Below are positions 8,209 to 15,856 of a stretch of DNA of 64,000 nt, one piece after another. The notes beneath the pieces were generated by a model. The model saw only the letters and a program-made list of their open reading frames with translations, was not told where the DNA came from and did not search any database. The translations under genes were made by a program, and so were the position numbers. The stretch's first letter is position 1. Every line of letters begins with the position of its first letter. This DNA is from Streptomyces noursei (GTDB lineage: Bacteria > Actinomycetota > Actinomycetes > Streptomycetales > Streptomycetaceae): the NCBI RefSeq assembly GCF_001646665.1, contig NZ_LWBU01000169.1, positions 188,468 to 252,467 of the forward strand, read 5' to 3'.

Positions 8209-9699
8209 GTGAGCATCCCCGAGCCCTTGGACGACCCCTGGGCCGACACCGGTCCCAGTGACCGTCTGCCCGTCACCCGCCAGCGGAGCGGTGACGGTCG
8301 CGGCCGGGGCATGGGCCGTGACGACCAGCACGAGCGGGGAAGCGACAGCGGCCCGTGGGACAGCGGTGCGGGTGGCTTCGAGCGGGTGCCCCCGCAGGAC
8401 CTCGACGCCGAGCAGTCCGTGCTGGGCGGCATGCTGCTCTCCAAGGACGCCATCGCGGACGTCGTGGAGATCATCAAGGGCCACGACTTCTACAAGCCGG
8501 CCCACGAGACGATCTACACCGCGATCCTCGACCTCTACGCCAAGGGCGAGCCGGCCGACCCCATCACGGTGGGCGCCGAGCTGACCAAGCGCGGAGAGAT
8601 CAACCGGGTCGGCGGCGCCTCCTACCTGCACACCCTCGTCCAGTCGGTGCCGACCGCGGCGAACGCCTCGTACTACGCGGAGATCGTCCACGAGCGAGCG
8701 GTCCTCCGGCGGCTCGTCCAGGCCGGCACCAAGATCACGCAGATGGGATACGCGGCCGACGGCGACGTCGACGAGATCGTCAACTCCGCCCAGGCGGAGA
8801 TCTACGCGGTCACCGAGCAGCGCACGAGCGAGGACTACCTGCCGCTCGGCGACATCATGGAGGGCGCCCTCGACGAGATCGAGGCCATCGGCTCGCGCAG
8901 CGGCGAGATGACCGGCGTACCGACCGGCTTCACCGACTTCGACTCGCTCACCAACGGCCTGCACCCCGGCCAGATGATCGTCATCGCGGCCCGCCCCGCC
9001 ATGGGTAAGTCGACGCTCGCCCTGGACTTCGCCCGGGCGGCATCGATCAAGAACAACCTGCCGAGCGTCATTTTCTCCCTGGAGATGGGCCGCAACGAGA
9101 TCGCGATGCGTCTGCTGTCGGCGGAGGCACGCGTGGCGCTGCACCACATGCGGTCCGGCACGATGACGGACGAGGACTGGACGCGGCTGGCCCGCCGCAT
9201 GCCGGACGTGTCGCAGGCGCCGCTCTACATCGACGACTCCCCGAACCTGTCGATGATGGAGATCCGGGCGAAGTGCCGTCGGCTCAAGCAGCGGAACAAC
9301 CTGAAGCTGGTCGTCATCGACTACCTCCAGCTGATGCAGTCCGGCGGCTCCAAGCGGGCGGAGAGCCGGCAGCAGGAGGTCTCGGACATGTCCCGGAACC
9401 TGAAGCTGCTCGCCAAGGAGCTGGAGATCCCCGTGATCGCCCTGTCGCAGCTGAACCGTGGCCCCGAGCAGCGGACGGACAAGAAGCCGATGGTCTCCGA
9501 CCTCCGTGAGTCCGGCTCCATCGAGCAGGACGCGGACATGGTCATCCTGCTGCACCGCGAGGACGCGTACGAGAAGGAGTCCCCCCGCGCGGGCGAGGCG
9601 GACCTGATCGTGGCCAAGCACCGTAACGGCCCCACCGCCACCATCACCGTGGCCTTCCAGGGCCACTACTCGCGCTTCGTCGACATGGCGCAGACCTGA
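8209..9699 (+). CDS. dnaB: Replicative DNA helicase DnaB
   Basis: 496 residues from GTG 8209, chosen because GGGAGGAGG lies just upstream; an in-frame ATG at 8125 lacks a ribosome site and its extra 28 codons do not look like protein. Order: a charged disordered leader (about 1-60, including GDGRGRGMGRDDQHERG), the N-terminal helicase domain starting RVPPQDLDAEQSVLGGMLLS, then the RecA-like motor with Walker A in ARPAMGKSTLAL near residue 262, Walker B in LVVIDYLQLM, and the SQLNRGPEQR and DLRESGSIEQDAD motifs. No intein interrupts it. It unwinds DNA at the fork as a hexamer. A strong terminator follows. Confidence 0.98.
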   Translation: MSIPEPLDDPWADTGPSDRLPVTRQRSGDGRGRGMGRDDQHERGSDSGPWDSGAGGFERVPPQDLDAEQSVLGGMLLSKDAIADVVEIIKGHDFYKPAHETIYTAILDLYAKGEPADPITVGAELTKRGEINRVGGASYLHTLVQSVPTAANASYYAEIVHERAVLRRLVQAGTKITQMGYAADGDVDEIVNSAQAEIYAVTEQRTSEDYLPLGDIMEGALDEIEAIGSRSGEMTGVPTGFTDFDSLTNGLHPGQMIVIAARPAMGKSTLALDFARAASIKNNLPSVIFSLEMGRNEIAMRLLSAEARVALHHMRSGTMTDEDWTRLARRMPDVSQAPLYIDDSPNLSMMEIRAKCRRLKQRNNLKLVVIDYLQLMQSGGSKRAESRQQEVSDMSRNLKLLAKELEIPVIALSQLNRGPEQRTDKKPMVSDLRESGSIEQDADMVILLHREDAYEKESPRAGEADLIVAKHRNGPTATITVAFQGHYSRFVDMAQT

Positions 9700-9743
9700 C
9701 CGTCGCCCGGTCGGGTTCCTGCTTGCCCGCGGAATCGCACGTG

Positions 9744-9775
9744 AGGGCGCCACTCGGTTGAGTGGCGCCCTTTTC
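9744..9775 (+). terminator. Intrinsic terminator of dnaB
   Basis: A perfect 12-bp stem (9744-9755 with 9760-9771) with GGTT loop runs into TTTTCC, 45 bp after the dnaB stop. Confidence 0.9.
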
Positions 9776-9823
9776 CGTACCCCTCCAACGGCCATGCGCC
9801 TGGTGCCTGCCCTCGTTTGCCTT

Positions 9824-9858
9824 CCTAGGAGGCCTAGGTTAAAACTAGGGTATCTAGG
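9824..9858. promoter_or_regulatory. Fourfold CTAGG operator before the TetR gene
   Basis: CTAGG occurs at 9825, 9834, 9845 and 9854, that is, two pairs each 9 bp apart; the first two are full CCTAGG palindromes. The array ends 13 bp before the TetR start codon, next to the ribosome site. It probably binds the encoded TetR-type repressor (autoregulation); inferred from position and symmetry only. Confidence 0.5.
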
Positions 9859-9871
9859 ATCTTGGAGGTGC

Positions 9872-10465
9872 ATGGTGGTGCGGGCCGGGCTGACCGCGGA
9901 ACGGGTGACGATGGCGGGCGCAGAGCTGGCGGACGACATCGGGCTCGACCGGGTGACCATGTCGCAGGTGGCGCGGCGGCTGGGCGTGAAGGACGCGAGC
10001 CTCTACACGCACGTCCGCAGCCTGGAGGATCTGCGCGGTCGGATCGCGCTGCTGGCGGCGGACGAGAAGACCATCCGCATCGCGGAGGCGACCGCCGGAC
10101 GAGCGGGCAAGGACGCGCTCATCGCCTTCGCGAATGCCTGGCGGGAGTACGCCCACAGGCATCCGGGCCGCTACATGGCCACGCAGACCCCGATCCGGAT
10201 CGACCCTGAGCTCGCCGCGGAAGCGCCCGGACCTCGGCGCGCGGTCGAGCTGACCTACGGCATGCTCCGCGGCTACGGACTGACCGAGCCGGACCTGACC
10301 GACGCGGTCCGCCTGCTGCGCAGCACGTTCCACGGATTCGTCGCCCTGGAAGCGGCCGGCGGCTTCGCGCACGAGCGCTCTCCGCAGCAGTCCTGGAGCC
10401 GCTCGCTCGACGCCCTGCACACCCTCCTGGAGCACTGGCCCGCGTCCCGAGAAGGAGACTCCTGA
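9872..10465 (+). CDS. TetR/AcrR-family transcriptional regulator
   Basis: 197 residues from ATG 9872, with TTGGAGG 5 nt upstream. The N-terminal helix-turn-helix reads AGAELADDIGLDRVTMSQVARRLGVKDASLYTHVRSLEDLRG (about 12-54), and the C-terminal ligand domain contains the WG-like TetR_C features (YAHRHPGRY; STFHGFVALEAAGGF). It overlaps the start of the hydrolase gene (TGATG), so the two are co-translated and the regulator probably controls itself and the hydrolase through the CTAGG array upstream. Effector unknown. Confidence 0.9.
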   Translation: MVVRAGLTAERVTMAGAELADDIGLDRVTMSQVARRLGVKDASLYTHVRSLEDLRGRIALLAADEKTIRIAEATAGRAGKDALIAFANAWREYAHRHPGRYMATQTPIRIDPELAAEAPGPRRAVELTYGMLRGYGLTEPDLTDAVRLLRSTFHGFVALEAAGGFAHERSPQQSWSRSLDALHTLLEHWPASREGDS

Positions 10466-11340
10466 TGACCGTCCCGACCATCGGCAGCCTGCGTGTGAAC
10501 GGCGCGACCCTGCACTACGAAGTGCGAGGCCGGGGTCCGCTCCTGCTGCTGATCCCCGGAGGAACGGGCGGCGCGGCATCCTTCGACGGCATCGCCGACG
10601 ACCTGGCCGCCGCATACACGGTCGCGACCTATGACCCGCGCGGTATGGCCCGCAGCACGCTGGACGACCCCGAGGCCGAACAGCACGTGGCCGAGCACGC
10701 CGACGACGCGTACCGGATGCTGGAACTGCTGTCGCCCGGTGAGCCCGCCCTCGTTCTCGGCGCCAGTTCGGGTGCGATCGCCGCTCTGCACCTTCTCACC
10801 GCCCACCCCGAACGCGTCGCACGCGTCGTGGCGCACGAGCCGCCAGTCGTGGAGGTCCTGCCGGACGCGGCTGAACACCGCGCACTCATCGCACATGTGC
10901 AGGAGACGCTCCGCACCCAAGGGCTCATGCCGGCGATGGCCGTGTTCGCGGCGGGTCTGCAGAAGGACGGCGTCGCCACCGAGCCGAAGGACGGGCTCGA
11001 GCTAACGCCCCGAGCGGCGGCGCGGGCCGATCAGGCGATGGCCGACCTGCCGTACTTCGTCGGGCGGATCGTGCCCGGCTTCATGTCCTACGTGCCGGAC
11101 GTCCGCCGGCTGGAGGGGCTGTCGGACCGGCTCGTGCTCGCCGGCGGCCAGGACTCACCTGGTGAGCTGCCCTACCGCGCGGCGGCTTACCTGGCCGAGC
11201 GTCTCGGCACGGAGCTCCAGCACTTTCCCGGCGGGCACGTCGGACTGACCACGCACCCCGAGGAGTTCGGCGAGCACCTGCGGAAGATCCTCCGAGACTC
11301 CGTTGCGGAGGGGCAGGCCCGTGAACGCACTGCCTGCTGA
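10465..11340 (+). CDS. Alpha/beta-fold hydrolase
   Basis: 291 residues. The nucleophile elbow is GASSGAIAAL (Ser near residue 98), the oxyanion region is LIPGGTGGAASFD, the acid is probably in LAGGQDSPGEL and the catalytic His is in GGHVGLTTHPEEF near the C-terminus: a complete Ser-Asp-His set. The elbow GASSG departs slightly from the usual GxSxG of esterases but is common in actinobacterial members. It is fused by overlap to the TetR gene, so a detoxification role against a compound sensed by the regulator is reasonable. Substrate not predictable. Confidence 0.88.
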   Translation: MTVPTIGSLRVNGATLHYEVRGRGPLLLLIPGGTGGAASFDGIADDLAAAYTVATYDPRGMARSTLDDPEAEQHVAEHADDAYRMLELLSPGEPALVLGASSGAIAALHLLTAHPERVARVVAHEPPVVEVLPDAAEHRALIAHVQETLRTQGLMPAMAVFAAGLQKDGVATEPKDGLELTPRAAARADQAMADLPYFVGRIVPGFMSYVPDVRRLEGLSDRLVLAGGQDSPGELPYRAAAYLAERLGTELQHFPGGHVGLTTHPEEFGEHLRKILRDSVAEGQARERTAC

Positions 11341-11405
11341 CCGCCCCGGCGGTGGCGGACGCGTACACGTGGACCCGGCAGGCGGCCGGGACGCGCAACG
11401 GACGT

Positions 11406-11969
11406 TCAGCGCCTCGTCTCGTACCTGGTCAGGACCACGCCGCAGGGAAGTGTCCGCGTCTCCACCAGGTTCAGGTTCACCCAGCTGTCCAGCGCGGTGA
11501 AGAACGGCGTGCCGCCGCCCACCAGGACCGGCGCGGTGGCCAGCACGTACTCGTCGATCAGCCCGGCCCGCATGGCCGCCCCGGCGAGCGTCGCGCCGCC
11601 GATGTCCATCGGGCCGCCGTCATCCGCCTTGAGCCGGACGATCTCGGCGACCGCGTCACCGGTGACCAGGCGGGTGTTCCAGTCGACCTCGTCGATGGTC
11701 GAGGAGAACACCACCTTCGGCATGTCCCGCCAGCGGCGCGCGAACTCGATCTCCGCCGCGGTGGCATCGGGCTGCTGGTCGCCGGTCGGCCAGTAGGAGC
11801 TCATCGTCTGCCACAGCTTGCGCCCGTACAGCGTCAGCTCGGTCGCCTGCAAGTGGTCGGACCAGAACTGGAACAGCTCGTCGCTCGGCACGCTCCAGCC
11901 GATGTCGTCGCCGGGCGCGGCGATGTAGCCGTCCAGACTCAGGTTCATGCCGTAGATCAGTTTCCGCAT
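11406..11969 (-). CDS. Dihydrofolate reductase-fold (RibD C-terminal) protein
   Basis: 187 residues from ATG 11969 (MRKLIYGMNLSLDGYIA), the standard opening of the RibD C-terminal/DHFR-like family; GGGAGG lies upstream. The NADPH-site features include LYGRKLWQTMSSYWP and DIGGATLAGAAMRAGLIDEY. These are NADPH-dependent reductases of largely unknown substrate; not the housekeeping DHFR, which has a different N-terminus. It converges on the TetR/hydrolase pair and stands alone. Confidence 0.9.
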   Translation of the reverse strand: MRKLIYGMNLSLDGYIAAPGDDIGWSVPSDELFQFWSDHLQATELTLYGRKLWQTMSSYWPTGDQQPDATAAEIEFARRWRDMPKVVFSSTIDEVDWNTRLVTGDAVAEIVRLKADDGGPMDIGGATLAGAAMRAGLIDEYVLATAPVLVGGGTPFFTALDSWVNLNLVETRTLPCGVVLTRYETRR

Positions 11970-12163
11970 GGCGCCAGCCTCCCGCGAGTCGGTCCCCCGC
12001 ATACGGACCGGCGCGGCGCGGGAAACTCATCGGTGCGCGATCCGACCTCGCATGGGGTCCTCGCACCCGGCGGGTGCCGTCGCGGTGGGACACCGCCCTA
12101 CCGAACGGACGCCGGCCGTGCGGCTTTGACCCTCGTGTTGCTTGAAGGCCCACAATCGCGGCC

Positions 12164-13255
12164 ATGGACGAGACGACCGAAGCACTGCTGAGCATCGGTG
12201 CCTTTGCGCGCCGGGTGGGGCTGGCGCCCAGTGCCCTGCGGTTCTACGACGACTGCGGGGTGCTGCGGCCCGCCCATGTCGACGAGGTGACCGGCTACCG
12301 CTTCTACGAGCCGGGGCAGGAAGCACGGGCCGGTCTGGTGAGGCGCCTGCGGGAGGCCGGCCTGCCGCTGGTCGACGCCCTGGTGGTGCTCGACGGCGAC
12401 GAGGAGGAGGCCCGGGTGGTGCTGGAGGAGCATGTGCGCAGGAGCCGCGACGTGGCGGTGGCCGCCCGGGAGGCGGCCGAGGGTATCCTGGGGGGCTTGC
12501 GCCCGGCGTCCCCGGAGGCGGGATGCGGGCCCGGGTCGCGGGCCCGGGTCGGTGGGGCCGAGTTCGCCGGCGCGGTACGTCAGGTGGCCCCGGCCGTGGC
12601 GGCTGGTGCGGAGGCACAGGCGGAGTTCCCCGTACTCGCCCGTGTGCTGCTGGAACTCGACGGTCCGGAGGTGCGGTTGGTGGCGACGGACCGCTTCCGG
12701 CTGGCGGTGCGGACGCTGCGCGCCGAGGCCGCCGAGGGCGGGCCGCAGCAGGTGCTCGTGGACGTCGGGGCGATGAGGGGGCTCGCCGCCCGGGCGCTGA
12801 GGGAGGCGGAGGTCACCATCGAGGTCGACCAGCACGGCGTCCGTGTCCGTGCCGGTGACGAGCGGCTCCCGGTGCCGGTCGAGGGCGGGACCTTCCCGGA
12901 CTACCGGACGGTCCTGGACGGTCTCCCTCCGGCGGCTCACCGGATCATCACCGGACGGGACGGCCTGCGCGCGGCGGTGACGGGCCGCTGCGGAGGGCCT
13001 GCCGTCGCCCTGCGTTCCGGAGGAGAGCGGCTGGTGGTCTCCGGACCCGGCGCCGTGGACAGCACGCTGCGTGCCATCTGTACGGGGCCGCCGCTGGACC
13101 TCGCTTTCGACCCGGCCGTGCTCCTGGGAGCGCTGGACGCGGCGGTCGGTCCGGACGTCCTGCTGGAGTGTTCCGCGCCGACGGAGCCGGTCGTGGTCCG
13201 GTCCGCGGACCAGGGCAGCTTCACGAGCCTGGTCATGCCGGTCCGCCGGGCCTGA
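12164..13255 (+). CDS. MerR-type HTH fused to DNA polymerase III beta-clamp domains II and III
   Basis: 363 residues. Positions about 8-78 are a MerR DNA-binding domain: LLSIGAFARRVGLAPSALRFYDDCGVL, then GYRFYEP. A short helical linker (about 85-115) and a Gly/Pro-rich hinge follow. From about 130 the sequence resembles DnaN: FPVLARVLLELDGPEVRLVATDRFRLAVRTL is beta domain II with its TDRxRLA motif, and GGTFPDYRTVLDGLP ends that domain. LDLAFDPAVLLGALDAAVGPDVLLE and the final SLVMPVRRA match domain III and the YLLMPVR end of DnaN. Beta domain I is missing and replaced by the MerR part. Function unknown; possible clamp-like ring regulator or sensor of clamp-binding peptides. Similar proteins are annotated in other streptomycetes, from memory. 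Confidence 0.85.
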   Translation: MDETTEALLSIGAFARRVGLAPSALRFYDDCGVLRPAHVDEVTGYRFYEPGQEARAGLVRRLREAGLPLVDALVVLDGDEEEARVVLEEHVRRSRDVAVAAREAAEGILGGLRPASPEAGCGPGSRARVGGAEFAGAVRQVAPAVAAGAEAQAEFPVLARVLLELDGPEVRLVATDRFRLAVRTLRAEAAEGGPQQVLVDVGAMRGLAARALREAEVTIEVDQHGVRVRAGDERLPVPVEGGTFPDYRTVLDGLPPAAHRIITGRDGLRAAVTGRCGGPAVALRSGGERLVVSGPGAVDSTLRAICTGPPLDLAFDPAVLLGALDAAVGPDVLLECSAPTEPVVVRSADQGSFTSLVMPVRRA

Positions 13256-13329
13256 GGGGCCGGGACACGGGCGCCCGCAGCGGATCAATGCGGTCGACGA
13301 TGACGCTCCCCGGCGGATACACCTGGAGC

Positions 13330-14706
13330 ATGACGTCATCCTTCGAAGCACTTCTTCCCACCACCGAGCGCGCCCTGCTGCACCGGGTGGCCACCGCGCA
13401 GACGGAAGGCCGGACGCCCTCACTCGTCGGCGCGGTGGCCAGAGACGGCCGATTGCTCTGGGAGGGCGGGCGCAGTTGTGTCGACGGGCATGTACCGGAC
13501 GCCGACACGCAGTACCGGATCGGTTCCATCACCAAGCCGTTCACGGCCGTCCTGGTGATGCGGCTGCGGGACGAAGGCCTGCTCGACCTGAACGACCCGC
13601 TGGAGAAGCACCTCCCCGGGACGGGCGTCGGTGAGGTGACGGTCGCGCAGCTCCTCGGGCACAGCGCCGGACTGGCCGCCGAGTCCCCGGCGCCGTGGTG
13701 GGAGCGGACACCGGGCTCGCTGCGCCCGGAGCTCGCCGATGTGCTGGGCGAGCGGCCACTGCTGCACCCGGCGGGCCGCCGCCACCACTACTCCAACACC
13801 GGTTACACGCTGCTGGGTTCGCTGGTCGAGGCGGTACGCGGGGTGTCCTGGGAGGAGGCGCTGAAGGCGGAGATCCTGCAACCGCTGGGCCTGACGCGTA
13901 CGACGGTCCAGCCCGTAGCCCCGCACGCCGGGGGCTGGGCGGTGCACCCCTGGGCCGATGTGATGCTGCCGGAACCGACCGAGGACCTGGGGCTCATGGC
14001 GCCGGCGGGCCAGCTCTGGTCGACCGCGGCGGACCTGTGCCGGTTCGCGCTCTTCCTCGCCGAGGGGGACGAGCGGGTGCTGGGCCCCGAGACGCTGCGG
14101 GAGATGCGCACACCTGCCGTGGCCCCGGAGGCGGGTGACTGGGACAGCGGTTATGGGCTCGGGCTGCAGTTGGTGCGCCGGGGTGGACGGACGTTCGTCG
14201 GGCACTCCGGTTCTCTGCCGGGGTTCCTCGCCGGACTGTGGGTGGGGGTGGAGGACGGCGTCGCCGCGGTCGTCCTGGCCAACGCCACGTCCGGGCCCGT
14301 GCCCGGCGCGGTCGCCACCGACCTCGTACGGATCGTGGCCGAGGCGGAGCCGCGCATCCCACAGCCCTGGCGGCCGCTGCCGGAGATCGATCCGGCGCTG
14401 CTCGAGCTGACCGGACCGTGGTACTGGGGCACGTACGCCTATGGCCTGCGCATCACGGGCGGGGGAGGTGTCGAGCTGGTTCCCTTGCGCGGACCGGGCC
14501 GCGCCTCGCGCTTCCGGGCCCAGGGGGACGGCACCTGGATCGGCCTGGACGGCTACTACGCAGGAGAGACCCTGCGCATGGTGCGGCGCGATGACGACTC
14601 GGTGAGCCACCTCGACCTCGGCTCATTCGTCTTCACGCGCGAGCCGTACGAGGCCGGGGATGCCGTGCCGGGTGGAGTGGACGCGGACGGCTGGCGCGGC
14701 CTCTGA
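13330..14706 (+). CDS. Serine beta-lactamase-fold hydrolase (class C / DD-peptidase-like)
   Basis: 458 residues from ATG 13330 (MTSSFEALLPTTE). The three active-site elements of the family are present: SxxK in GSITKPFTAVLVM (about residue 70), the YxN in HYSNTGYTLLGSL, and HxG in GHSGSLPGF. The last 120 residues form an extra beta-rich domain (LTGPWYWGTYAYGLRITG). No signal peptide is evident, so it is probably cytoplasmic and an esterase or peptidase rather than an antibiotic-inactivating enzyme. It starts 75 bp after the MerR/clamp gene on the same strand and may be its target. A parS site follows the stop by 9 bp. Confidence 0.88.
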   Translation: MTSSFEALLPTTERALLHRVATAQTEGRTPSLVGAVARDGRLLWEGGRSCVDGHVPDADTQYRIGSITKPFTAVLVMRLRDEGLLDLNDPLEKHLPGTGVGEVTVAQLLGHSAGLAAESPAPWWERTPGSLRPELADVLGERPLLHPAGRRHHYSNTGYTLLGSLVEAVRGVSWEEALKAEILQPLGLTRTTVQPVAPHAGGWAVHPWADVMLPEPTEDLGLMAPAGQLWSTAADLCRFALFLAEGDERVLGPETLREMRTPAVAPEAGDWDSGYGLGLQLVRRGGRTFVGHSGSLPGFLAGLWVGVEDGVAAVVLANATSGPVPGAVATDLVRIVAEAEPRIPQPWRPLPEIDPALLELTGPWYWGTYAYGLRITGGGGVELVPLRGPGRASRFRAQGDGTWIGLDGYYAGETLRMVRRDDDSVSHLDLGSFVFTREPYEAGDAVPGGVDADGWRGL

Positions 14707-14714
14707 CCCGCGAT

Positions 14715-14728
14715 GTTTCACGTGAAAC
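14715..14728. promoter_or_regulatory. parS site (ParB-binding)
   Basis: Exact GTTTCACGTGAAAC in the 55-bp gap between two convergent genes. Confidence 0.95.
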
Positions 14729-14761
14729 GGCGAGGCGGCGGCTCGGCCCGCCGGGCCGGGG

Positions 14762-15217
14762 TCACCCCAGGGGCATTTTGAAGCCCACATGGGAGGCCTC
14801 GAACCCCAGCCGCTCATAGAAGCGGCGGGCGTCGGTGCGCGTGGCGTCGGAGGTGAGCTGGACCAGCCGGCACTGCCGGCGCCGGGACTCCGCGATGGCC
14901 CACTCGATGAGCTGCGTACCGAGGCCCCCGCCCCGCTCGTCGGCGTGGATGCGGACTCCTTCGATGATCGACCGGGTCGCTCCGCGCCGTGACAGCCCGG
15001 GAATGATCGTGAGCTGAAGCGTCCCGACGACCTGCTCCGCCCGCACGGCGACCACCAGGTGCTGGTTGGGGTCACCGGCCAACCGCTCGAAGGCGGCGGT
15101 GTACGGGGTGAGGTCGTCGGGCGACTCGCGCTGGGCCCCCAGGGGGTCGTCGGCGAGCATGGCCACGATCGCGGGGATGTCGGCGGGGGTGGCGGGCCTT
15201 ATGTCGCAGTCGGTCAT
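14762..15217 (-). CDS. GNAT-family N-acetyltransferase
   Basis: 151 residues. The acetyl-CoA binding motif A is IHADERGGGLGTQLIEWAIAE (about 92-112), preceded by VVGTLQLTIIPGLSRRGATRSIIEGV, and motif B is ARRFYERLGFEASHVGFKM. Standard length for a single-domain GNAT. It lies between a beta-lactamase-fold gene (convergent) and a MarR gene (same strand, 38 bp upstream), so it could be co-transcribed with marR. Substrate unknown; the sequence resembles family members that acetylate small molecules. Confidence 0.9.
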   Translation of the reverse strand: MTDCDIRPATPADIPAIVAMLADDPLGAQRESPDDLTPYTAAFERLAGDPNQHLVVAVRAEQVVGTLQLTIIPGLSRRGATRSIIEGVRIHADERGGGLGTQLIEWAIAESRRRQCRLVQLTSDATRTDARRFYERLGFEASHVGFKMPLG

Positions 15218-15255
15218 GCACCGCAGGCTACGGCCCTCCGATCATGCGCCGGGAG

Positions 15256-15717
15256 TCAGCCCACCGGGACGTGCAGTTCCTCCACGGCCCTTACCAGCGG
15301 GGCGAGTTCCGGGTTCTTGGCCGCCTCGTCGAGGGCTTCCCGGAGGGCGGCGTCATTGGTCGGCCGGGCCTCGGTGAGCAGGGCCAGCCCGGCCTCCGTG
15401 ACGTCGGTGTAGATGCCGCGTCGATCGGTGTCGCAGAGGTACCGCGTGAGCAGACCGCGGTCCTCGAGGCGGGTGACCAGGCGGGTGGTGGCGCTCTGGC
15501 TGAGGACCACGGCGTCGGCGACCTGCTTCATCTGGAGATGTCCGCCCGGTCCGTTGTGCTGCCTGCTGAGTACGTCCAGCAGGGAGAACTCGCGCACGCT
15601 CAGACCGTGCCCGGCCTCCAGTGCGCGTTCGATGTGGGCCTCGATCCTGCCGTGCAGCAGAGAGAGCGCGCACCAGCCCTGCGAGAGGGCGGTCAGTGCC
15701 GGATCTGTGGCGGTCAT
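15256..15717 (-). CDS. MarR-family transcriptional regulator
   Basis: 153 residues from ATG 15717, chosen for the GAGGAGAG site 8 nt upstream. Winged-helix features: LSVREFSLLDVLSRQ, then GGHLQMKQVADAVVLSQSATTRLVTRLEDRGLL (recognition helix) and the wing DTDRRGIYTDVTEAG. It is divergent from an MFS exporter, and three direct repeats in the 139-bp gap between them are likely its operator; the usual logic is repression of the exporter relieved by an export substrate. Confidence 0.93.
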   Translation of the reverse strand: MTATDPALTALSQGWCALSLLHGRIEAHIERALEAGHGLSVREFSLLDVLSRQHNGPGGHLQMKQVADAVVLSQSATTRLVTRLEDRGLLTRYLCDTDRRGIYTDVTEAGLALLTEARPTNDAALREALDEAAKNPELAPLVRAVEELHVPVG

Positions 15718-15766
15718 GGGATCTCTCCTCGTCCCGGAGCGGCTTGCCACCAGGGTAGACGACGTC

Positions 15767-15810
15767 TGCAATAGCCCGCGCTTGCAATTAACCCGCGTCT
15801 GCAATTATTG
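15767..15810. promoter_or_regulatory. Three tandem TGCAAT repeats in the marR/MFS gap
   Basis: TGCAAT begins at 15767, 15783 and 15800, with the intervening bases also alike (A-CCCGCG), giving units of 16-17 bp. They sit centrally between the divergent MarR and MFS start codons. Direct repeats rather than a palindrome would be unusual for a MarR dimer, though the third copy extends to GCAATTATTG. Operator role inferred. Confidence 0.5.
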
Positions 15811-15856
15811 TCGACGCTTGTAAGGTGCAGGCGCAAACTTCTGGAAGGTGCCCTTC

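Noticed and set aside
8209..9699. Intein in dnaB
   Set aside because: The RecA-like motor motifs run on without an insertion.
13330..14706. Antibiotic-resistance beta-lactamase
   Set aside because: SxxK/YxN/HxG fold present, but no signal peptide and an extra C-terminal domain; fits esterase/peptidase-type family members.
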